NCBI GenBank assembly: GCA_039889035.1
Contig: JBDQQY010000021.1
Span: 62,001-126,000, forward strand
DNA length: 64,000 nucleotides
Direction of reading: 5' to 3'
Origin: Plantactinospora sp039889035
GTDB lineage: Bacteria; Actinomycetota; Actinomycetes; Mycobacteriales; Micromonosporaceae
Within the stretch, counting starts at the first letter, position 1. The number at the start of each line of letters is the position of its first letter. The notes beneath the pieces were generated by a model, which saw only the letters and a list, made by a program, of their open reading frames with translations, was not told the DNA's origin and did no database searches. This document shows positions 31,819 through 40,597 of this stretch, piece after piece. The position numbers and the translations under genes are program-made.

Positions 31819-33462
31819 GTGGACAACGTCTACACGGTGCCGGCGATCATCGTGGTCACCCTGGTCACGGTCGCGATCGGCTTCTACGGGCTGACCCTGG
31901 CCCGGACCACCTCGGACTTCCTGGTGGCGTCCCGGATGGTCAGCCCGACCTGGAACGCGGCGGCGATCGGCGGGGAATACCTGTCGGCCGCCTCGTTCCT
32001 CGGCATCGCCGGCCTGATCCTCAAGTACGGCGTGGACGTGCTCTGGTATCCGGTCGGTTTCGCCGCCGGCTATCTGGCGCTGCTGCTCTTCGTGGCCGCG
32101 CCGCTGCGCCGCTCCGGAGCGTTCACCCTGCCCGACTTCTGCGAGCTGCGGCTCGGCTCGCGACGGCTGCGCAAACTGGCCACCGCCTTCGTCGTCTTCA
32201 TCGGGTGGCTCTATCTGGTGCCGCAGTTGCAGGGAGCCGGGCTGACCCTGACCACGGTCGCCGGTGGACCGTACGAGCTGGGTGCGCTGCTGGTCGGCGC
32301 GGTGGTCACCGCCAACGTCGCGCTGGGCGGGATGCGGGCGGTCACCTTCGTGCAGGCGTTCCAGTACTGGCTCAAGCTGACCGCGCTGGCCGTACCCGCG
32401 ATCTTCCTGGTGTTGCAGTGGCAGGCGGACGCCCGACCGCCGGTCGCCCCGGTCGGTGGTCCGGTCTTCGCGGCCGCGACCACCGTCGTGGTCGAGGAGC
32501 CGGCGAAGCTCACCCTGCCGGACGGCTCCGCCCGGGAGGTACGCCCCGGCGAGGAGCTGTCGTTCGCGGCCGGCGACCCGGTGCCGGAGATCTCCAGCGT
32601 GGCCGCCGCCCGGGGGCCGGACTGGCTGCTGCCGAGCATGGCCGGCAACGACGACCGGGGACTCTTCGCCACCTACTCGCTGATCCTGGCGACCTTCCTC
32701 GGCACGATGGGGCTGCCGCACGTACTCGTGCGGTTCTACACGAATCCGGACGGCGCGGCGGCCCGGCGTACCACCCTGGTGGTGCTGGCCCTGGTCGGCG
32801 CCTTCTACCTCTTCCCCACCCTGTACGGCGTACTCGGCCGGATCTACACCCCGCAACTGTTGCTGACCGGGCGGACGGACGCGGTGGTGGTACTGCTGCC
32901 CGGTGCGGCGCTCGGCGACGGCCTGACCGGGCAGTTGCTGGCCGCGCTGGTCGCCGCCGGGGCGTTCGCCGCCTTCCTCTCCACCTCCTCCGGCCTGCTC
33001 ACCAGCGTGGCCGGGGTGCTCTCCACCGACGTGCTCGGCCGCGGCTCGGTACGCGACTTCCGGCTGGCCACGGTCGTCGGCGGGCTGGTGCCGATGGTGC
33101 TGGCGCTGAACGTCTCCGGGCTGGACGTCTCCCAGGTCGTCGGGCTGGCCTTCGCGGTCGCCGCGTCGAGCTTCTGCCCGCTGCTGGTGCTCGGCATCTG
33201 GTGGCGCGGCCTGACCGACGCCGGGGCGGCGGCCGGAATCCTGGCCGGCGGGGGTGCGGCGGTCGGCGCGGTGCTCTTCACCGTGGTCGGGCCGGAGTTG
33301 GCCGGCTGGCCGGCCGTCCTGATCGCCCAGCCGGCCGCCTGGACCGTGCCGCTGGCCTTCACCGTGATGGTCACCGTCTCCTGGGCCACCAGGCGCCGGG
33401 CCCCGACCGACGTCGCCGCGACGATGCTGCGGCTGCACGCCCCGGAGACGCTCCGGCTCTGA
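31819..33462 (+). CDS. Sodium:solute symporter (ActP-like), first copy
   Basis: 547 residues from GTG 31819. About 13 membrane segments. Family motifs: 'RTTSDFLVASRMVSPTWNAA', 'AIGGEYLSAASFLGIAGLIL', 'TLPDFCELRLGSRRLRKLAT' and 'LGTMGLPHVLVRFYTNPDG', all typical of the acetate/propionate branch of the SSS family. A roughly 60-residue soluble insert around residues 195-270 (PPVAPVGGPVFAAAT and 'KLTLPDGSAREVRPGEELSF') is unusual and absent from the second copy. It takes up a monocarboxylate with Na+ or H+ at the cytoplasmic membrane. Substrate inferred only. Confidence 0.9.
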   Translation: MDNVYTVPAIIVVTLVTVAIGFYGLTLARTTSDFLVASRMVSPTWNAAAIGGEYLSAASFLGIAGLILKYGVDVLWYPVGFAAGYLALLLFVAAPLRRSGAFTLPDFCELRLGSRRLRKLATAFVVFIGWLYLVPQLQGAGLTLTTVAGGPYELGALLVGAVVTANVALGGMRAVTFVQAFQYWLKLTALAVPAIFLVLQWQADARPPVAPVGGPVFAAATTVVVEEPAKLTLPDGSAREVRPGEELSFAAGDPVPEISSVAAARGPDWLLPSMAGNDDRGLFATYSLILATFLGTMGLPHVLVRFYTNPDGAAARRTTLVVLALVGAFYLFPTLYGVLGRIYTPQLLLTGRTDAVVVLLPGAALGDGLTGQLLAALVAAGAFAAFLSTSSGLLTSVAGVLSTDVLGRGSVRDFRLATVVGGLVPMVLALNVSGLDVSQVVGLAFAVAASSFCPLLVLGIWWRGLTDAGAAAGILAGGGAAVGAVLFTVVGPELAGWPAVLIAQPAAWTVPLAFTVMVTVSWATRRRAPTDVAATMLRLHAPETLRL

Positions 33463-33654
33463 CCCGGCACGCGCAGCCGGTGCGGCTGCCGGTCCAGGGT
33501 CGGCCATCAAACGAGCGCCGGCCAGGTCACGCACGTCCGGTCGGCGATGGGCGGCCAGCCGCCCGGCCGGGCGGCGCGGGTAGCGGTACAGGACCCGCCC
33601 CCGTCGAGCCGCACACCGCCCGGTGCGCCGCGGCGCGACCGGCACAATGGTGCG

Positions 33655-34206
33655 GTGAACCGAGCCGAGCCGCCGGGCGGGCAGATCCACCACACCGACC
33701 CGTTCGCCACGCCGGAGCGGGACCGCTCCCCGGTGCGCCGGCTGCGCGGCCGGCTACCGGCCCCGGTGACGCTCTGGACGGCGTACGCGTCGACGGACGG
33801 CGACCCGGCCGGGCTGACCGTCTCGTCCACGCTGGTCGCGGACGGCGAACCGGGTCGACTGCTCGGACTCGTCGACGAGGAGTCGGAGCTGTGGGCGGCG
33901 GCGTCCGCCAGCGGGCGCTTCGCGGTCACCCTGCTCGGCCCGGCACACCGGCAGCTCGCCGACCGGTTCGCCGGGCTGTTCCCGGCCCCGGGCGGGCTCT
34001 TCGCCACCGGCGAGTGGACGCGCACGCCGTACGGGCCGGTGCCGGGCGGCGCCGGGATCGGCGGCTGGGCCGGCTGCCGGCTGGACGGCGCCCGGGAGTA
34101 CGGCTGGGCGCTGCTGGTCGAGGCCACCATCGAGACGGTCGAGCTGACGGGTACTGCCGCACCGCTGCTGCATCACCGCGGCCGGTACCGCGACCTGACC
34201 GATTAG
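33655..34206 (+). CDS. Flavin reductase-like FMN-binding split-barrel protein
   Basis: 183 residues from GTG 33655, which follows a CACAAT box by 7 bases; longer frames upstream have no family similarity. Matches to the flavin reductase-like domain: 'PVTLWTAYASTDGDPAGLTV', 'SSTLVADGEPGRLLGLVDEE', 'GRFAVTLLGPAHRQLADRFA' and 'GWALLVEATIETVEL'. Members bind FMN and use NAD(P)H to reduce flavins or act as FMN-binding oxidoreductases. It lies between the two symporter pairs without evident link to them. Confidence 0.78.
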   Translation: MNRAEPPGGQIHHTDPFATPERDRSPVRRLRGRLPAPVTLWTAYASTDGDPAGLTVSSTLVADGEPGRLLGLVDEESELWAAASASGRFAVTLLGPAHRQLADRFAGLFPAPGGLFATGEWTRTPYGPVPGGAGIGGWAGCRLDGAREYGWALLVEATIETVELTGTAAPLLHHRGRYRDLTD

Positions 34207-34445
34207 CGACGCTCGCCCCGGCGACGGCGTGGCCGGTCGTCGGCCGCCGGCAGACGACCGGTCAGCGTGACGCACAGTGGCAGCCGGGCCTGTCGCCAAG
34301 CGGCGTGACCGGGGTCACTGGGCGCAGCCACCGGCCCGTTCGGCGCAGCCGGCGACCAGGCTCCGGATCACTGCTTTCCGATATCCGGACCGCTCCATAC
34401 GGTGCGCGGAAACTCCCCTGCCCCTGCGAAGGTGGTGAGACCAGC

Positions 34446-34811
34446 ATGTCTACGGACACTCCCGCACCGGCCAGCGCACCGCCGGACCGGTACGTCGCCG
34501 TACAGCAATCGGACGAGTTCACCGGGTTGCGCAAGGCGCTACGCGGCTTCGTCTTTCCGATGACCGTGGCGTTCTTCCTCTGGTACGCGCTCTACGTGAT
34601 CCTCTCCGCGTACGCGCGCGGTTTCATGGGCACCAAGCTCGTCGGCAACATCAACGTGGCCCTCGTCTTCGGCCTGTTGCAGTTCGTCTCCACCTTCCTG
34701 ATCGCCTGGCTCTACTCCCGGCACGCGGAGCGGAAGCTGGACCCGATCGCCGACAAGATCCGTGAGGGGCTCAACGGCGCGACGGACGAGCAGAAGGAGG
34801 CGACGTCATGA
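34446..34811 (+). CDS. DUF485 family membrane protein
   Basis: 121 residues from ATG 34446 with GGTGAGA upstream. After a short hydrophilic start come 'GLRKALRGFVFPMTVAFFLW', a first membrane segment, 'YARGFMGTKLVGNINVALVF' and a second membrane segment 'LLQFVSTFLIAWLYSRHAE', the standard DUF485 (YjcH) pattern. In E. coli yjcH is co-transcribed with actP; the stop here overlaps the next symporter start (ATGA). It is probably a small accessory subunit of that symporter. Confidence 0.92.
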   Translation: MSTDTPAPASAPPDRYVAVQQSDEFTGLRKALRGFVFPMTVAFFLWYALYVILSAYARGFMGTKLVGNINVALVFGLLQFVSTFLIAWLYSRHAERKLDPIADKIREGLNGATDEQKEATS

Positions 34812-36502
34812 GTCGAGACGTCCTGGCCGGGCTCACCCTGGCCGCCGAGGCGGGGAGCAGCAGCACCGCCCGTACCCTGACCATCACGCTCTTCCTGGTC
34901 TTCGTCGCGGTGACCCTGGCCATCACGATCTGGGCCAGCCGGCAGACCAAGACCGCCACCGACTACTACGCGGGTGGTCGCTCGTTCTCCGGCTTCCAGA
35001 ACGGCATGGCAATCGGCGGCGACTACATGTCCGCCGCGTCGTTCCTCGGCATCGCCGGCATCATCGCGCTGTACGGCTACGACGGCTTCCTCTACTCGAT
35101 CGGCTTCCTGGTCGCCTGGCTGGTCGCCCTGCTGCTGGTGGCGGAGCTGCTGCGGAACTCCGGCCGCTACACGATGGCCGACGTGCTGGCGTTCCGGATG
35201 CGGCAGAAGCCGGTCCGGACCGCGGCGGCGGTCTCCACGATCACCGTTTCGATCTTCTACCTGCTGGCCCAGATGGTCGGCGCGGGCGCGCTGGTCGCGC
35301 TGCTGCTGGGCATCCGGCCGGGCACCACGTTCCTCGGCATGGACGCGGACGCGGCGAAGATCGCCACCATCATCATGGTGGGCGCCCTGATGATCATCTA
35401 CGTCACGGTGGGTGGCATGAAGGGCACCACCTACGTGCAGATCGTCAAGGCGTTCCTGCTGATGAGCGGCGCCCTGGTGATGACGATCCTGGTGCTGGCG
35501 CACTACAAGTTCAACCTCTCCACCCTGCTCGGCGACGCGGCGAACGCTTCCGGCAAGGGCCAGGCGTTCCTCGAACCAGGGCTACGCTACGGCGTCGAGG
35601 TCGCCGGGGACGCGACGAAGACCTTCTACAACAAGGTCGACCTGCTCTCCCTCGGCATCGCCCTGGTGCTCGGTACCGCCGGTCTGCCGCACATCCTGAT
35701 CCGCTTCTACACCGTGCCGACCGCCAAGGCGGCCCGGAAGAGCGTGCTCTGGGCGATCGGCATCATCGGCACCTTCTACCTGTTCACCCTGGCCCTCGGC
35801 TTCGGCGCGGCGGCCCTGGTGGGGCGGGAGGCGATCACCGCGCAGGACGCCGCCGGCAACACGGCGGCACCGCAGCTCGCCGAGGCGCTCGGGGTCGACT
35901 TCCTCGGCGGCGACGTCGGCGGGGCGGCGATGCTCGCCATCATCGCGGCGGTGGCCTTCGCCACCATCCTCGCGGTGGTCGCCGGGCTCACCCTGGCCTC
36001 CTCGTCCAGCCTGGCGCACGACTTCTACGCCAACGTCATCAAGGGCGGCCAGGCGTCGGAGCGGCAGGAGGTCAACGTCGCCCGGGTCTCGGCACTGGTC
36101 ATCGGCGCGATCTCGATCGTGCTGTCGATCTTCGCGCAGAACCTGAACGTGGCGTTCCTGGTGGCGCTGGCCTTCGCGGTGGCGGCCTCCGGCAACCTGC
36201 CGGCGATCCTCTACAGCCTGTTCTGGAAGAGGTTCAACACCTCCGGCGCGGTCTGGGCGATCTACGGCGGCCTGATCAGCGCCGTCGGGCTGGTGTTCTT
36301 CTCCCCGGTGGTCTCCGGGGCGCCCAGCGCGATGTTCCCGGAGCAGGACTGGCAGTGGTTCCCGCTGTCGAACCCGGGCATCATCTCCATCCCGGTCGGC
36401 TTCCTCTGCGGCTGGATCGGCACGATCATTTCCAAGGAGACGGACGCGGAGAAGTACGCCGAACTGGAGGTGCGTGCCCTCACCGGGGCCGGAGCGCACT
36501 GA
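34808..36502 (+). CDS. Cation acetate symporter (ActP-like), second copy
   Basis: 564 residues from ATG 34808, overlapping the DUF485 gene. About 13 membrane segments with SSS motifs: 'TKTATDYYAGGRSFSGFQNG', 'AIGGDYMSAASFLGIAGIIA', 'TMADVLAFRMRQKPVRTAAA', 'LGTAGLPHILIRFYTVPTAK' and 'ASSSSLAHDFYANVIKGG'. The YjcH-ActP arrangement supports acetate or a related short monocarboxylate as substrate. It is closer to classical ActP than the copy at 31819-33462. A hairpin terminator follows at 36555-36593. Confidence 0.93.
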   Translation: MSRDVLAGLTLAAEAGSSSTARTLTITLFLVFVAVTLAITIWASRQTKTATDYYAGGRSFSGFQNGMAIGGDYMSAASFLGIAGIIALYGYDGFLYSIGFLVAWLVALLLVAELLRNSGRYTMADVLAFRMRQKPVRTAAAVSTITVSIFYLLAQMVGAGALVALLLGIRPGTTFLGMDADAAKIATIIMVGALMIIYVTVGGMKGTTYVQIVKAFLLMSGALVMTILVLAHYKFNLSTLLGDAANASGKGQAFLEPGLRYGVEVAGDATKTFYNKVDLLSLGIALVLGTAGLPHILIRFYTVPTAKAARKSVLWAIGIIGTFYLFTLALGFGAAALVGREAITAQDAAGNTAAPQLAEALGVDFLGGDVGGAAMLAIIAAVAFATILAVVAGLTLASSSSLAHDFYANVIKGGQASERQEVNVARVSALVIGAISIVLSIFAQNLNVAFLVALAFAVAASGNLPAILYSLFWKRFNTSGAVWAIYGGLISAVGLVFFSPVVSGAPSAMFPEQDWQWFPLSNPGIISIPVGFLCGWIGTIISKETDAEKYAELEVRALTGAGAH

Positions 36503-36554
36503 CCGGCGCACCGTCGACGCTTTTCGACGATCACCGATAGTCAGATCGGCACAA

Positions 36555-36593
36555 CGGGTGGTGTCGGGCACGAAGGTGACCCGGCACCACCCG
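36555..36593 (+). terminator. Hairpin after the second symporter gene
   Basis: CGGGTGGTG pairs with CACCACCCG and the stem can continue with CGGG/CCCG inside; flanking AACGGG/CCCGTT adds to it. It starts 53 bases after the stop. Confidence 0.65.
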
Positions 36594-36658
36594 TCCCGTT
36601 GTCCCGATCCGACCGTCCCGGATAGGTCCCTCGGCCAGCCGGTGATCAGCCTTCTGGG

Positions 36659-36664
36659 TACGCT
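36659..36664 (+). promoter_or_regulatory. -10 box of a leaderless promoter
   Basis: TACGCT ends 6 bases before the ATG at 36671. Confidence 0.5.
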
Positions 36665-36670
36665 GGCCAC

Positions 36671-37651
36671 ATGGTGGTAGCCCAGCGTTTCGGAGCGGAA
36701 CACCGCGTCCTCGTCACCGGCGGTGCCGGATTCGTCCCATCCCACCTGGTCGACGCGCTCATCGCGCGGGGCTGCACGGTGGTCGCGGTGGACAACTTCG
36801 TCACCGGATCCAAGGAGAACGTCGCCCAGCTGGCCGACCATCCCCGGTTCACCCTGGTCGAGGCCGACGTCTCGGAGGGACTCCCCGGGCACCACCCGGC
36901 GATGACCGAGCGGTTCGACGCCATCATGCACCTGGCCTCGCCGGCCAGCCCCACCGACTTCGCCACGCTGCCGATCGAGATCCTCCGGGTCGGCTCGCTG
37001 GCCACCCTGCACCTGCTCGACCGGGCGGTCGCCGACCGGGCCCGGTTCATCCTGGCCTCCACCTCCGAGGCGTACGGCGACCCGCAGGTGCACCCGCAGG
37101 TCGAGACGTACTGGGGCAACGTCAACCCGATCGGCGTACGCAGCGTCTACGACGAGGCCAAGCGGTTCGCCGAGGCGAGCACGATGGCGTACCACCGCTA
37201 CCACGGGCTCGACGTCGGCATCGTACGGATCTTCAACACGTACGGTCCCCGGATGCGGCCGGACGACGGGCGGGCGATTCCCACCTTCATCACCCAGGCA
37301 CTGCGCGGCGAGCCGCTGACCGTGCACGGCACCGGCGCGCAGACCCGGTCCATCTGCTATGTCAGCGACCTGGTCCGCGGCATCCTGCTGCTGCTCGACT
37401 CCACCGAGACCGGCCCGATCAACTGCGGCACCGAGCACGAGGTGTCGATGCGCGAGCTGGCCGAGACGATCGCCGAGCTGACCGGGAGCCGCTCCCAGGT
37501 GACCTATATCACCCGGACCGCCGACGACCCGGAGATGCGCCGGCCGGATCTCACCCTGGCCCGCGAGCGGCTCGGTTACGAACCCGAGGTGACTCCGGCC
37601 GAGGGGCTGCGCCGGACGATCGAGCACTTCAGCCAGCGGTTGGCGGGGTAG
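36671..37651 (+). CDS. NAD-dependent sugar epimerase/decarboxylase, UDP-glucuronate decarboxylase-like
   Basis: 326 residues from ATG 36671. Short-chain dehydrogenase fold: nucleotide motif 'VLVTGGAGFVPSHLVDAL', 'NFVTGSKENVAQL', 'ASTSEAYGDPQVHPQ' and catalytic Y-x3-K in 'SVYDEAKRFAE', then 'VRIFNTYGPRMRPDDGR' and 'CYVSDLVRGILLLL', which place it with UDP-glucuronic acid decarboxylases or dTDP-glucose dehydratase-like enzymes. The third glycine of GxxGxxG (position 23) is proline. It probably supplies a nucleotide sugar for the envelope; the LCP genes that follow are consistent with wall-polymer assembly. Confidence 0.87.
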   Translation: MVVAQRFGAEHRVLVTGGAGFVPSHLVDALIARGCTVVAVDNFVTGSKENVAQLADHPRFTLVEADVSEGLPGHHPAMTERFDAIMHLASPASPTDFATLPIEILRVGSLATLHLLDRAVADRARFILASTSEAYGDPQVHPQVETYWGNVNPIGVRSVYDEAKRFAEASTMAYHRYHGLDVGIVRIFNTYGPRMRPDDGRAIPTFITQALRGEPLTVHGTGAQTRSICYVSDLVRGILLLLDSTETGPINCGTEHEVSMRELAETIAELTGSRSQVTYITRTADDPEMRRPDLTLARERLGYEPEVTPAEGLRRTIEHFSQRLAG

Positions 37652-37714
37652 CGGAGGATACCGGGTCCGTGCCAGCCCGGCCGTGGCACACGGCGGTTTC
37701 TTGGTTCCGCTACG

Positions 37715-37720
37715 TACCCT
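37715..37720 (+). promoter_or_regulatory. -10 box of a leaderless promoter
   Basis: TACCCT ends 6 bases before the ATG of the first LCP gene. Confidence 0.5.
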
Positions 37721-37726
37721 GAGGGC

Positions 37727-38983
37727 ATGTTCGAGAGCCCTGCACCGAACGCGGCCAGCAGTTCGTACCGGATGACGGCCGGCGGATCCGCCGGTCGGGC
37801 CTCGGTGCCCGGCCCGGGCCAACCGGCCGGTTCGAGCCGGATCTCCGGCCGGGCGCACGTCTCCGGCGTACCAGGTCAGGCCCGTCCCTACGACTCACCG
37901 CCCGGTCCCGGCGGCGGTGGCCCCGGCGGTCCCGGCGGTCCGGGCCTGCCCGGCGGCCCCGGCCGAAGCGGCCCACGGCCCCGGTGGGGTCGGATCGCCC
38001 TGGTCGTCGGCGTCGCCGTGCTGGTGCTGGGCCTGCTCACCAGCGGTGGCCTCTGGCTCTACGTCAGAGGGCTCGACAACGACCTGGCCCGGACCGACCC
38101 GTTCGCCGAGTTGGCCGACGGCCGGCCCAAGTCGGTCAGCGGCGCGTTGAACATCCTGCTGGTCGGCAGCGACTCCCGCGATCCGGACGCCCCGATCGAC
38201 CAGGGCAGCAAGTGGCGGGCCGACACCATCATCGTGATGCACATCCCGGCCAGCCACGACAAGGCCTACCTGGTCTCGGTGCCCCGGGACCTCTACGTGC
38301 CGATTCCGGAGAACGCCAAGGCGGAGTGCGGCAGCGGCGAACGCGGCAAGATCAACGCAGCCTTCGCGTTCGGCGGCCTGCCCCTGGCGGTACGCACCGT
38401 GGAGTGCTTCACCGACGTCCGGATCGACCACGTGATGGCGATCGACTTCGCCGGCTTCAAGGAGGTCACCGACGCACTCGGCGGGGTCGACCTGAAGGTG
38501 GAACGCGACACCACCTCGATCCACAAGCCGTACCGGAAGTTCAAGAAGGGCGTCAACCACATGAACGGCGCCGAGGCGCTGGACTGGATCCGCCAGCGCA
38601 AGCAGTTCCCGGACGGCGACTTCGCCCGGATGCGCCACCAGCAGGAGTTCCTGCGGGCGCTGATGGACAAGGCGGCCAGCACCGGCACGCTGACCAACCC
38701 GGGCAAGCTGAACGCCTTTCTCAAGTCGGTCACCGGCGCGGTCACCGTCGACGAGGGCTTCTCCCTGGTCGACATGGCGATCCAGTTCCGCAACCTGCGC
38801 GGCGAGAACCTCCAGTTCATCACCAGTCCGCACAACGGCAGCGAGACCATCAACGGCGAGTCGGTGGTGGTGTCGAACCGGGAGAAGGCGCTGGCCATGT
38901 ACCGCGCGATGGCGGCGGACACAATGGACGACTGGGTCGCGGCGAACGTCGCCCCGACGCCCACACCGGCCAACGGCGGTTGA
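37727..38983 (+). CDS. LytR-CpsA-Psr family protein, first of three
   Basis: 418 residues from ATG 37727, probably leaderless. An 85-residue Gly/Pro-rich cytoplasmic start precedes one membrane helix (IALVVGVAVLVLGLLTSGGL). The extracellular LCP domain has 'NILLVGSDSRDPD', 'RADTIIVMHIPASHDKAYLV', 'SVPRDLYVPIP', 'GKINAAFAFGG' and 'ALDWIRQRKQFPDGDFARMR', with the Arg and Asp residues that bind polyprenyl pyrophosphate. LCP enzymes attach glycopolymers (arabinogalactan, teichoic acid) to peptidoglycan. Two more LCP genes follow in the same direction. Confidence 0.93.
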   Translation: MFESPAPNAASSSYRMTAGGSAGRASVPGPGQPAGSSRISGRAHVSGVPGQARPYDSPPGPGGGGPGGPGGPGLPGGPGRSGPRPRWGRIALVVGVAVLVLGLLTSGGLWLYVRGLDNDLARTDPFAELADGRPKSVSGALNILLVGSDSRDPDAPIDQGSKWRADTIIVMHIPASHDKAYLVSVPRDLYVPIPENAKAECGSGERGKINAAFAFGGLPLAVRTVECFTDVRIDHVMAIDFAGFKEVTDALGGVDLKVERDTTSIHKPYRKFKKGVNHMNGAEALDWIRQRKQFPDGDFARMRHQQEFLRALMDKAASTGTLTNPGKLNAFLKSVTGAVTVDEGFSLVDMAIQFRNLRGENLQFITSPHNGSETINGESVVVSNREKALAMYRAMAADTMDDWVAANVAPTPTPANGG

Positions 38984-39107
38984 ACCGATCCGCACGCTCA
39001 CCCGTAGATGAACAGGAGCAGGTAACGTAGTTGAACTCGGGGCGACTGGCGGGTGTCCGCACCATGTCACGGCGTCCCGCTCCTCACCCCCTGACCCTGG
39101 AGCAGGC

Positions 39108-40364
39108 ATGCCGGTGCAATCCCGCCGACGTCCCCCACGGCCCGCCGCGACGGTCCCGCCCTCCCGCACGGCCGCGTCGGTCGGGTCCGGTGTGGCTCTC
39201 GACGGCTGGGCGGAGGCGCCGAACGGCACCGGTGGAAAGGGCAAGGGGAGTAAGGGCAAGGGCGGCAAGAGCGCCCGGCGCCGCAAGACCCCGCTCTGGG
39301 CCCGCCTCACGCTGGTCTTCGGCGCCGTGCTGATGCTCTCCAGCGGGGTGGCCATCGTCGGCATGCAGGTCGTGATCGACCAGGCGACCAGCACCATCCA
39401 GCAGGAGAACCTGCTCGGCGCCGCGAGCAAGTCCGACGCCGAGGGCGGCAAGGACCTCGAGGGACCGATCGACCTGCTGCTGCTCGGCATCGACGCACGG
39501 GCCCGGCTGGCCGCCGACAACGTCCGGGCCGACACCATCATCGTGCTGCACATCCCGGCCACCCACGACCAGGCGTACCTGCTCTCCATCCCGCGCGACA
39601 CCGAGGTGCAGGTGCCGGCGTTCAAGAAGAGCAACTACGGCGGCGGCACCGCCAAGGCGACCGAGGCGTTCTACCACGGCGCGCAGAACGGCGGCGGGCT
39701 CTCCGGCGGCGCGCAGTTGATGGCGCTGACCGTCAACAAGCTGACCGGGATCAGCTTCGACGGCGCGGCGATCATCAACTTCAGCGGATTCAAGAAGATC
39801 ATCGACGCCCTCGGCACCATCCCGATGTGCGTGCGCCAGGAGGTCAAGTCGCACCACATGAAGCTGGTCGACGGCAAGCCGATGTGGAACCACGAGGCCG
39901 ACAAGGTCAGCGGCGTCAAGAAGCCGGTGGTGCACAAGAAGGGCTGCCGGCAGATGCAGGGCTGGGAGGCGCTGGACTACTCGCGCCAGCGCTACGGCCT
40001 GACCCACGGCGACTACGACCGCCAGCAGAACCAGCAACAGCTCATCAAGGCGATGGCCAAGAAGGCCATGAGCGACGGCGTGATGACCGACATCGGCAAG
40101 CTGAACGAGCTGATGAAGGCGGCCGGCGAGGCGCTGATCCTGGACACCGGCGGCACCCCGATCGCCAACTTCATCTTCACGATGCGCGGCGTGGCCGCCA
40201 ACGACCTGGTGCTGCTGCGTACCAACGGCGGCAACTTCGCCGGCAACGACAACGGCCGGGAGACCCTCAAGCCGATCAGCCAGCAGATGTTCACGGCGGT
40301 CAAGAACGACAGGTTGGACGAGTTCATCATCAACAATCCGACCGTGCTCGCACCGAGCAAGTAG
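39108..40364 (+). CDS. LytR-CpsA-Psr family protein, second of three
   Basis: 418 residues from ATG 39108. The cytoplasmic part contains a Gly/Lys repeat (GGKGKGSKGKGGKSARRRK); the membrane helix is 'LTLVFGAVLMLSSGVAIVGM'. LCP core: 'IDLLLLGIDARARLAADNVR', 'ADTIIVLHIPATHDQAYLLS', 'IPRDTEVQVPAF', 'LDYSRQRYGLTHGDYDRQQN'. A longer loop with paired cysteines (MCVRQEVKSHHM ... KKGCRQMQG) is present. It probably shares the wall-polymer ligase role of its neighbours, with different acceptor or donor preference. Confidence 0.93.
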   Translation: MPVQSRRRPPRPAATVPPSRTAASVGSGVALDGWAEAPNGTGGKGKGSKGKGGKSARRRKTPLWARLTLVFGAVLMLSSGVAIVGMQVVIDQATSTIQQENLLGAASKSDAEGGKDLEGPIDLLLLGIDARARLAADNVRADTIIVLHIPATHDQAYLLSIPRDTEVQVPAFKKSNYGGGTAKATEAFYHGAQNGGGLSGGAQLMALTVNKLTGISFDGAAIINFSGFKKIIDALGTIPMCVRQEVKSHHMKLVDGKPMWNHEADKVSGVKKPVVHKKGCRQMQGWEALDYSRQRYGLTHGDYDRQQNQQQLIKAMAKKAMSDGVMTDIGKLNELMKAAGEALILDTGGTPIANFIFTMRGVAANDLVLLRTNGGNFAGNDNGRETLKPISQQMFTAVKNDRLDEFIINNPTVLAPSK

Positions 40365-40597
40365 GCGACGGCGGACATCGCCAGCGAAAATCTCAAAAGC
40401 CACTAGACGCTCAAACCGGGCCCCTAGCCTGAGGTGAGGAAGCTTCACTCAGCCGGGTCCGGGGAGGGGTCACGTTCACACCCAAGCGGGCAGTTCCGGG
40501 CCAACCGGGGCAGCCAGGACGCGTCTTCGGCACCGGACGTACCGGTGGACCGGAACGTGCGCGACGGCACCGGCGCAAGGCGCCCGTCTGGGCGAAG

